Part shown: in pieces, positions 55,521 through 64,000 of the stretch
Layout: the number at the start of each line of letters is the position of its first letter
Position numbering within the stretch: position 1 is the stretch's first letter
NCBI GenBank assembly: GCA_022559845.1
Contig: CM040121.1
Span: 571,132,140 to 571,196,139, forward strand
Length of the DNA stretch: 64,000 nt
Direction of reading: 5' to 3'
From: Amorphophallus konjac
Taxonomy: Eukaryota; Streptophyta; Magnoliopsida; Alismatales; Araceae
Position numbers and translations under genes: made by a program
The notes under the pieces: generated by a model
Seen by the model: the letters and a program-made list of their open reading frames with translations, nothing else
Database searches by the model: none
Told to the model about the DNA's origin: nothing

Positions 55521-57128
55521 ATGGTGTCTTTGTCTGGGGTAAATAGACCAAGACATGAACCAACTGCAATTTAGCAGAAACAAATCTATACTCTATACTA
55601 TAAGACGAAAATTAAAAAAGCGACTTACCTTCAACCAGTGTTAAAAGACACAAAGACGAGGAGGAGGATGGAGTCGAGGGCGCCTTATATAGGAGTAGAA
55701 AATCTCAATCTGGACTCTGAGATGAGAACTTTTAAGAATTAGTAAAATGAAGGTGTGGTAACTGAAAGAATACATAAATAAACAAGTAGAACATAGTGAA
55801 ATTATACGCAAGATTTACATTAGGAGGGGAAAAAAGACTAAAAGAATCAAGGCAATATCTGAATTTCTAAAACCAAGCTCCAGTCATGAAGAAGATGGAA
55901 TGAAAAAATCCTCAGTCATGAAAAAAGTGTGATAATACCAAGGAGTAAGTTATGTGCCATAGTTCAATTAACATAAGTTTTAAATTAAATAGCTCTGCCA
56001 CGTGAAAGGAACACAAATCCAGTGATGCTAACAAATGCTCATAAATACATGAAATCAAAGACATAGATGAAGTATGAAAAACATGCAGTAGGAGTGAAAA
56101 GGTGGGAAGATTGCTACCTCATCAGACTTCAATGGTTAGGTTTTATCCTTTTGTCTTTTCTAGAAACACTAGGGAGTTTAACCACTCAGTGACCTTTCTT
56201 TACTGACATTTTCCCCCTGTTGTCTGAAGGTTCAAGAACTGAGATGGTTCATGAGCAAGTTATTGGGGGAGTAACTCTTCACCAGAACTTGCCCCCTTCT
56301 AACAGCACAGTGGTAATATTGTAGTTGGACAGATTATTTAGCAGAAACAAATTTATACTATATAGTATAAGACAAAAATTAAAAAAGTGACTTACCTTAA
56401 ACCAGTGTTAAAAGACACAAAGACGAGGAGGAGGATGGAGTCGAGGGCGCCTTATATAGGAGTAGAAAATCTCAATCTGGACTCTGAGATGAGAACTTTT
56501 AAGAATTAGTAAAATGAAGGTGTGGTAACTGAAAGAATACATAAATAAACAAGTAGAACATAGTGAAATTATACGCAAGATTTACATTAGGAGGGGAAAA
56601 AAGACTAAGAGAATCAAGGCAATATCTGAATTTCCAAAACCAAGCTCCAGTCATGAAGAAGATGAAATGAAAAAATCCTCAGTCATGAAAAAAGTGTGAT
56701 AATACCAAGGAGTAAGTTGTGTGCCATAGTTCAATTAACATAAGTTTTAAATTAAATAGCTCTGCCACATGAAAGGAACACAAATCCAGTGATGCTAACA
56801 AATGCTCATAAATACATGAAATCAAAGACATGGATGAAGTATGAAAAACCTGCAGTAGGAGTGAAAAGGTGATGCTGGTTAAGAAAACATGGTAAATATG
56901 CATGCACAGCAATTTACTTTGAGCATACATGGTGTCTTGGTCTTGGGTAAATAGACCAAGACATGAACCAACTGCAATTTAGCAGAAACAAATCTATACT
57001 ATATACTATAAGACGAAAATTAAAAAAGTGACTTACCTTCAAACAGTGTTAAAAGACACAAAGACGAGGAGGAGGATGGAGTCGAGGGCGCCTTATATAG
57101 GAGTAGAAAATCTCAATCTGGACTTTGA
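55482..57128 (-). repeat. Duplicated block carrying a promoter-like segment (three copies)
   Basis: Copies at 55482-56108, 56338-56872 and 56887-57128 (truncated). Read on minus, each has TATA tcctatataaggcgcc, then tcctcctcctcgtctttgtgtc and a strong donor tgaaggtaagt, like a promoter with a first non-coding exon. The first two copies are almost identical over about 520 bp. Confidence 0.8.
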
Positions 57129-57279
57129 GAGGAAGAAGGAATGTTGAATCATGGTCGAGTCCATGGTGGAGAAAGAAAAAGAGTAGGGGGGAGGGAAGGG
57201 TACGTGGCATTCACAAAGATAAAATCATACATGGTGGTCCCTTTGTTTGGATTAGTGTTGTGGGGAGTTACCTCAAAAG

Positions 57280-57470
57280 GGATTGTTTGTTCCGAATCAA
57301 ACTCGGACGACGGCGAGATCCCCAACCTCGAAATCGTTCCTCTGCGCGAACGACACCTCGAGAGCCTCCTAGTCGAAGGAGTCGATGTGTTGCCCTGTGA
57401 GAGCTCCCAGCCGCCGCCTCCCCCTCCTCCTCCTCGTCGGCGTCCCGGGAAACCCAACTCGACTCCGTGG
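57280..57470 (-). other. GC-rich gene-like fragment, possibly captured
   Basis: A minus ATG near 57470 opens MDSTESSWVSRDADEEEEGE and a gaggtaact donor lies near 57276. Different frames look coding in different parts, so either it is decayed or composition misleads. Product unknown. Confidence 0.3.
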
Positions 57471-57769
57471 AGTCCATCTTCACCAATATAAGCAACCCCC
57501 CACTAAATCCTTGCCAAACAAAAAGATTTTCTATCAGAAATTCATTGAAGCAAGTTAAAAACTGGAAGCTAAAGATGTTAAGCATAAAACAAATGAAAAA
57601 CCTACAAAAATTAAAATCAGAGAAAAAGGTGGAAGAGGTAATTTAAAGAAGAAAGTAAAAAGAGAGAGGAATCATGGTTGGGGTGGGAGGGAAGGGGGGA
57701 AGAGTTTACAGGAAAAGCAAATATTGAGGAAGAGAAGCATGCATCAAGAGTCAGTACTGGAACCGCTCA

Positions 57770-58090
57770 CAGGGAGGCGACATGGTCAGAGATGGTAATC
57801 GGCGGCCTGAACTTTCGGGGAAGGGAAAGGAAAGTGGGATTCGAACCAGAGGCCGTGCGAGCACTCACGGGGAGGTGGCGAGGGTTCGAATGTGCTTACG
57901 GGGGGGCGGCATGGTCGAAAACGGAAATCGGTGGTCTCAGTAGCGCTCATGGATGAACGGAGGCGGCATGGTCAGACACAGAAATCGACTGCCTAAACTG
58001 GGAAGGGAAGGGATATTGGGATTTGAACCGGGAGGTCGTGGGAGCGCTCACGGGGAGGCGGCGAGGGTTCGAACCGGACATGACTTGATG
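57770..58090 (+). repeat. Imperfect repeats with ctcacggggaggcggcgagggttcgaa
   Basis: Segments gctcacggggaggcgg and ggcatggtcagaaa recur three to four times between 57770 and 58080 at irregular spacing, inside the element with 19-bp inverted ends. Confidence 0.6.
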
Positions 58091-58145
58091 CAAAGGAGAA
58101 TCGGCGGAAAAAAACCGGCCTTTTCTCTTATAGTATATAGTATAG

Positions 58146-58241
58146 ATTATAAATACTTAAATTTTGTGTCAACCACAAACTCAATTGTGTAACTAAAAGC
58201 TTATGTGTAAGTGAAAGGCTATTTGTGTAGTGGTGAGTTGT

Positions 58242-58281
<40 letters not shown>

Positions 58282-58914
58282 TTTAATCTTGATTTACACG
58301 ATCATAAGTAGTTATCAATCCACCCATTTGAAAAGGATCCCCTACCATTACATCGCAACAATGCTCTCTACGCCATTGCGCAATGCGCCAACAACGAAAT
58401 ACATCTCCCCATCCACACTGCGTCGCGGTGTACACCACAACACGCGCGTCAATCCGACACGACAAACCGAGTGCGCCGCTCCACTGGCTCCACCGCGTTC
58501 TCCCCCCGTGTCCCTCCTCTAGTCCTCTCTTCGTACGGCGGTCCGTCTCCCTCGCAGTTCCCGAACACCCGATACGAATTCCTTATTCGCTGTCCGAACG
58601 GATCCGGAGATCCTGGACTCGCAAGAGTGATAAATTAATCTCCAATAATAATCATACAGAAACAAAACGGTAAGAAGCCTCTCGTCATCAACAGAGCACG
58701 CCCACCCACACCCCAGCGGAGGAGCCTGGGGAAGGCAGCTGGCGACGGGCCGCTGGACGATCCACACGCCCATGACGAGTTCGAAAACCCCGAGAAACCC
58801 TAGAGTGGAGTGAGGGATTTCGCGTTCTTCGACCTCTCCTGCTTGTAGTCCTCTCCGCTATCGAGTGTTCTCGGTGGGAGAGGTGGGGAGTGGGGAGGGG
58901 AGAGCGATGTTGGG
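58146..58914. other. Upstream region of the membrane-protein gene
   Basis: Contains a (TA)n microsatellite (58245-58276) and, from 58680, a GC-richer stretch likely to be promoter and 5' UTR. No TATA box stands out. Confidence 0.4.
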
Positions 58915-60119
58915 ATGGCCCAGCTCAGGCAATCGGGCAACTATGGCGGGACCGAGCAGGTCAGAGGGCGGATTCCCCACAGGCAGGGAGGAGGAAGAAT
59001 GCGGCGACTCGGGCACAAGGGTGGCGGCCACCGGAGGGTGTCCATCTTGGCCGTCGCCGTGACCATCGCCCTTGGACTCCTCGTTTCACTCTCCCTCTTC
59101 CACTACTTATTCCATGAAAGAGGTTGCTTTCTCTCTCCCCGTCTCGGGTGCCTTTTGTCCTTCTCATTTCGATGCTTGACCACAGATGTAAAAGCTCGGA
59201 TCCTTTGATTCGTTTTTTTTCCCATCGCAAGTTTCGTCTTTGAACTTTTGGAGATTTCATTGCATTCCCGTGGTGCTTGTCACAATTTGTGAAGTGGATG
59301 TTGACGTGGGAATCTTGTTGGCTTCTTCAGAAGTGCAGGGAAGATTGGACAACGAGCGGGAGCAGGATAACGACACGAATCGGGCAGCTGAGAGAGAACA
59401 CCGTCCGAGGTTGGACCGCTCCATGGCATTCAAGAAGCTGAGATTCGGTAAGGGCTCTGTCAAGGTTGGTCGGGATTCAAGGTATTGGGACAGGGATGAT
59501 AGGAGGAGAGATGAAGACTACAATGAGGACTCATCGGGGCTCTCCAGTGTCGGAGGTGGAAGCGGCACTGATGATCACATGGCAGAGGATGACGGGAGCA
59601 GGAGAAAAGCGGAGCAATTGGTCTCCAGTAATGATCGGGCGGGGGAGTCTTATCAGAAAAAAAGGAGGAGGAGGGGATTGTATAATGAAGCTGGGCGCAC
59701 CGAGCTTAAAGAGTATGAGGAGAAGTACGAGGAGTCACTGAAGAAGCCGGGGCAGTCAGGGCAGGAAGGGCATCATGGTGAAGAGGTGAATTCTAGTGAT
59801 GAATATGATGATGGCTTCGATATTGAGGATGCTAGTATGGATGCTTCCAATGGCTTAGAACATGATGATAAGGGCCATCTTCATGAAGTAGTGGGCCTGG
59901 ACAATGATGGTGATGGTAGATCTGAACAAACAGTTTCATCTACTGAAGAGGTTAATGGTACACCCAAAGGTAAAATCAGCAGAAGTACCGGAGTGGCTTC
60001 CAGAAAATCTGGAGGCAACGCGAAAGCTGGGCACATTAACGGTGAATTGGTAAAATCATCTAGCTCTGGGAAAAGGAGGACAGATGTAAGAGGAAAGCCA
60101 AGGCGCCATAGATTTTCAG
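58915..60119 (+). CDS. Type II membrane protein, DUF616-like (first two coding exons)
   Basis: Exons 58915-59122 and 59331-60119, joined by a phase-1 GT-AG intron; a further phase-1 donor is at 60120. The 332 residues visible have a short basic N-terminus (alternative start Met at 58999, MRRLGHKGGGHRR), one membrane segment VSILAVAVTIALGLLVSLSL, and a long charged stalk (FKKLRFGKGSVKVGRDSRYW, YNEAGRTELKEYEEKYEESL, many Asp/Glu). This plan resembles plant DUF616 putative hexosyltransferases (the TOD1/MUCI70 group), whose catalytic domain would follow in later exons, not seen here. Likely Golgi-located. The assignment is from memory of the N-terminal style, not from the catalytic domain. The next exon is beyond an L1 insertion or the window. 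Confidence 0.5.
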
Positions 60120-60199
60120 GTGGTCTCGATTTTTTTATCTAGTACATTTGCATGTTTATGCGCATTGTTACTTCTTTCTCCTCCCCCCCCCCCGAAGAA

Positions 60200-62170
60200 G
60201 GTAGATTGTGCTACCAATTTTATTGATAAATAGAGGTAGTACAATTGGAAGGGAGAGGAGAGGTTCCTCTACGCTGAAAATAAACAACAAAACAAAGACT
60301 ACGTAGGAAAACTAAAACCAGCTACAGGTGCCTTCAGAATGTGATGACTCCAGCTCCCTATGCCGATAAGGGATCTTGAACAGATATTCTCCATATAAAC
60401 TTTGCATCCTCTGAAAATCTTGTCATTCCTCTCTTTCCAGATGTTCCAGCATACAGCTGCCGGTATGAGTAAATATATTATCCTGTGGATTCTGGACAAA
60501 TGCTTGCCAGACCCTTGTTTGGAGTAATCCCACATTCCAGAAACCGAAGTAAAAGCAGGGTGGAATTCAATTAACTTGCCAAAGATTTCCCAAACTTCAT
60601 AACTCAACGGACACTGCACAAATAGATGGTCCACACTTTCTTCTGCTAAACCACACAAAGAACAGGTGGTTTCAGTATCATGCTGCCAATTTTTTCCTGT
60701 ATAACTTAGTTACGACCCTCTGTTGCAGGAGAAGCCAAAGAAAAGCCCGAACTTTCAGAGGGGATTTGACCATCCATACCAAGTGGATATGTGGGCAAGC
60801 AGGGGAGGAAGGTTCCATGAACTGATAGAACTCCTTTACTGAGAAATTTGAACCTTTGTTCTGCTACACCAGCCTATCTTGCTTGTTCGGAACTATAGTC
60901 ACTTGTTGTAGTATATCTAAAAGCTGTAAGTACTCCGCCCCCTCAAAGTCCTTGAGTCCTCTTTGTAGCTGAATGAACCAAGTTGTGGATGTGCTGTCCT
61001 GGGTATAGTATTGTCTAACAGTAGCCCACTTGTTTGTAGCAAGGTAATAAATTGTAGGAAATTGGTGTAAAAGATAAGTCTCTCTGCACCAGCGGTCTCT
61101 CCAGAATAGAATATGCTGTCCATCCATCACCCACTTCAAAGGAGATGCCTTTCTCTAAACTCGGGGCTGCTTTCAGAATGCCTTTCCAGATAGGAGAAAG
61201 CAAGTGAGAGTTATCCAACTTGAGGTACAAGCGATGATGCAAAGGGTAATGCTTTTGCACAATCATCCTTCTCCACAATGACGCATCAAGCACCAGAAGT
61301 TCCCACAGCCACTTCCCAAAAGGGCTAGATTCATCATCATCATCATCATCATCAGAGCCTTATCCCAATTAATTGGGGCCGGCTACATGAATCATGTTCC
61401 GCCAAAGATTTCTATCAAGTGTAATATTCATATTTAAACCCAAGAAATTAATGTCCTTCCTAATAACATCGCACCATCTCATTTTAGGTCTTCCTCGAGC
61501 TCTTTTACTAGCATCCACTAAGATTCGGTCACATCTTTTAACCGGTGCTGAGTTAGGGCGACGAAACACATGTCCAAACCATCTGAGTCTATTTTCTCTC
61601 ATTTTACTATCAATTGGGGCTATCCCTAAGTCATTGCGGATGCGCTCATTCCTAATCTTGTCCTTCTTAGTCTTGCCACACATCCATCTCAACATCCTCA
61701 TCTCTACTACACACATTTTGTGGGTATGTTTCTTTCGTACTGCCCAACACTCGGTACCATATAACAAAGCAGGTCTCACAGCCGTTCTATAAAACCTCCC
61801 TTTAAGTTTCACAGGCATACGACGATCACAAAGGACTCCTGATGGATCTGGCATAGCAAAGCTGGACTTATAGTGTAGAGGAATTGAAGGCAGGACATGG
61901 TTAAGCAGTGTCAAGCGGCCACCCAGAGAGGTGATGGGTTTGCCCCACGGCAAATCTTTTCTGAATTCTGTGTATTAGCTGGCCCCATTCTGGGGTTCTG
62001 ATACTCCTATGATGAAGAGGCAGACCGAGGTAGATACCTGACACCTGAGAGAAGTAGCCCATTCTGACAACAATTGCTCAGGAATATTGATGCCCACCAA
62101 AGAAGATTTATCAAATCGATATTTAATCCTGAACATGCATATGTGCTTCGCAAAACCAATGATCAGGATA
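60200..62170 (-). pseudogene. 5'-truncated L1-type LINE in the intron
   Basis: On minus, in order: KSSLVGINIPEQLLSEW, GIYLGLPLHHR, ITSLGGRLTLLNHVLPSIPL (late RT/connection), an interruption by an RTE fragment, then FGKWLWELLVLDASLWRRMI, SFEVGDGWTAYSI, and the zf-RVT part MCGLAEESVDHLFVQCPLSY, VCWNIWKERNDKIF. The catalytic RT motifs are absent, so it is 5'-truncated. Frameshifts occur near 61010 and 60860-60660. It lies antisense in the intron after 60119. Confidence 0.88.
61331..61850 (-). pseudogene. RTE-type LINE 3' end nested in the L1
   Basis: The minus frame (61369-61953) has RFYRTAVRPALLYGTECWAV, EMRMLRWMCGKTKKDKIRNE, NRLRWFGHVFRRP and ARGRPKMRWCDVIRKD, the C-terminus of plant RTE LINEs. 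The element ends at a tcatca microsatellite (61331-61354) next to gagccttatcccaattaatt, the usual RTE tail. It entered between L1 residues IPLHYKSSFAMPD and SPFGKWLW. Confidence 0.88.
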
Positions 62171-64000
62171 TCAACCTCTGATTTTTTTTAAATTTTAACT
62201 AAACCTGTCGCAGCAAAAACCTTTATTTCTTGTTGAAGTTCTTCCATCTCTGCTCTTTTATGGGATGATGCATGAAGCGGGTACAAAGGATCAACTGTAT
62301 GGAGTTTCAACTATAGTCTTGTACGTATTACCATATGGGAGATCAATAAAAAATGAGTAGACAAGTAGGAACACCAAAATACACAAAAGATTAGTGATAG
62401 AGATAATGTAAACTCTCAAAAGATGCATTTATGCATAAAATGAATCAAAATGGGGCTTTAAGTTGGTAGAAATGATAAAGCGGTACTTCCTTATAGGATT
62501 CCAATCTTGAGTATGCTCCTATTCACTGATTAAAGAAACGACTATCAAGAACGAATTGATCCTCTTTTTCAGAGTACCCCCTCTCCCTTATGAGAAACAT
62601 GAACAGGAACAAAAGAAACAGAATGCAATATCAACAGAATAGCAAAATATCTGAATAATATATTTTTAGTTATTCTTTCTTTACTGTATCCATGCATACG
62701 CAATTCTTACAAAATTTCATGAATTAGTGGCTAATTCTTATGAAATTTTGGGCAACTCATTTAAAATTAATATAATTTTGAATATGAAGTTACTTTCAAA
62801 AAAAATTTGAATATGAAAGTGAATGGGAAAGATTAACAAAATGCTTGTATTTTCCATTGAGTCTAGTTGAGAAAAGTAAAAAAACTTTTTATTGAGCATC
62901 TGAACTATACGCTCGTAAACAAAATCTTGATAAAGCCGAAACCAATGATATCGGTGGAGCAACAACGATTTATCAGCTTTTTTAATTTTAATATAATTCA
63001 TGGTACTAACCACTTTCAGGAAAGAACAACGATTTATCAGTGGACTGACTATCATCTTCCTTCTTTGGTAAGTAGCCCTCAAGAATGCATTGGTTCCTAA
63101 GAAAGATTCTAGGTTGCTTATCATATAACATTGGCTTAGTGTACACCATTTTCTCTTTTAATCTATAAGCTTCAGGGGTAGGATCAGCTTTGCCCTAGGT
63201 AGTGAAGCCGATGGAGTGGCATAACAATATTTCACTATTGAAAACTCTGAGCCTCTTCACTAAACTGCTGCCAACCTGTTCTCTGCCACAGATGCTCTTG
63301 TCCACATTCGATTGATGAGCCAGACCTCTATCGTGGATTTTTGGTCTGGAGCCCAGCACTATAGAATGAATTGTTCACACACTTCTGATTTCTGTTTAAA
63401 GGATGAATCCCTTTGTCTTCTCAATTTTTTTCAATATTAAATGAGAAAATCGGTTTCATTGTTAGTGTCCTATGGTCAAACTGTTCATTTATCCCTTTGA
63501 TGACCAAAATTCAGCAATGATCATGCTCGATAACTGCTATTTTATGCTTAGGTAAATCATCTCCTTTACTTTTGCCCTCAGGCATGGATTTCAAACATGG
63601 ACGTGGGCATATCCGTTGTGAATCAAATGAGATAAAAATGGAAAAGGAAACCAAGAGTAGGTTCTTCAATGGATACCATCTCAGGTCCATGTTAGAGCCA
63701 TGGCTTAGCGGACGTTTTGTGGTATTAAGTTCATGCAAAAACATGATAGGGTCCATATGAAAAAGAAAAAAATGGTTTTTTTTTGGGGACTTTGGATAGC
63801 TAGAAACAAGAGAAGAAGACAAGTATGAAGACCAAAAGTCTGCTCATCATGTTAAAGATTTATCTCAAATTATGACAAGACAATTAATCTTTTTGTCTTT
63901 GGACTCTTGGTTTTGACCATAGATGACAATCTGGTTCTTGTAGTCTCTAATGAGTTAGACCCCTGGTTCTGCTGGATGCCAGGTTATGAACATTGTTACC
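62171..64000. other. AT-rich DNA, probably intron or intergenic
   Basis: No coding motif. A plus frame at 63572-63760 is bounded by splice-like cag and gt but has no recognisable homology and is not in a supported gene model. Confidence 0.4.

Larger units (their letters stand above)
56994..58145. mobile_element. Element with 19-bp perfect terminal inverted repeats
   Basis: ctatactatatactataag (56994-57012) is the exact reverse complement of cttatagtatatagtatag (58127-58145). Versions of the left terminus also occur at about 55586 and 56350 in the duplicated block. No transposase is present. The AT-only termini and multiple left ends suggest a Helitron-like or other non-autonomous element, but no diagnostic 3' hairpin-CTRR was found. 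It encloses a GC-rich gene-like fragment (57280-57460). Confidence 0.55.

Noticed and set aside
57835..58075. tRNA T-arm-like ggattcgaacc segments
   Set aside because: No matching acceptor or anticodon stem nearby; the segments belong to a local repeat.

Overview
The window is nuclear DNA of a flowering plant. The evidence is small GT-AG introns of plant type, a chorismate mutase relic with plant exon phases, plant-type Ty3/gypsy (Tat lineage), Ty1/copia, hAT, L1 and RTE elements, and large AT-rich intergenic stretches. I cannot name the species. No CRISPR array, operon, rRNA or convincing tRNA is visible. Every identification rests on reading the sequence, without any database search.

Layout. 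1-10.2 kb: decayed repeats, namely a hAT terminus (1-54), a gypsy-type LTR (about 59-1213) sitting in an L1 reverse transcriptase fragment (1214-1890), a degraded LTR element (2771-4212) carrying a 437-bp MITE (2911-3347), a second degraded gypsy-type LTR (5706-7000) and a GATCGG-rich element (8763-9225). 10.28-39.24 kb: a three-level nest. A Ty1/copia element (10284-39244, 5-bp duplication ccttc) holds a hAT transposon (11071-34536, 8-bp duplication with one mismatch), which holds an 18.3-kb Ty3/gypsy Tat-type element on the minus strand (12466-30789, 5-bp duplication cccac). Removing each element and one copy of its duplication rejoins the layer below.

The outermost element lies in what looks like the last coding exon of an unidentified host gene on the minus strand (exons from 41263 down to 39245). 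Its last 17 codons and stop are stranded at 10226-10278, about 29 kb away. Proposed exon phases are consistent throughout and give 214 codons plus stop.

41.3-58.9 kb: gene-poor DNA with a GC-rich block (41.8-42.7 kb), a G-rich minisatellite containing a 197-bp solo-LTR candidate (44259-44455), another gypsy LTR (47449-48275), a chorismate mutase pseudogene (49434-50030), a gypsy gag scrap (51080-51430), an L1 endonuclease scrap (55015-55520) and a tandemly duplicated block leading into an element with 19-bp perfect terminal inverted repeats (56994-58145). 58.9-60.1 kb: the first two coding exons of a probable type II membrane protein resembling plant DUF616 putative glycosyltransferases. Its following intron holds an antisense 5'-truncated L1 (60200-62170) interrupted by an RTE 3' end. 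62.2-64 kb has nothing I can assign.

How the parts relate: the gypsy element has the full domain order ORF1-gag-protease-RT-RNaseH-second RNaseH-integrase, but with several frame breaks. Its LTRs are nearly identical (about 15 substitutions seen by eye in about 1.6 kb). The copia LTRs differ far more (roughly 10 percent by eye), which fits the nesting order.
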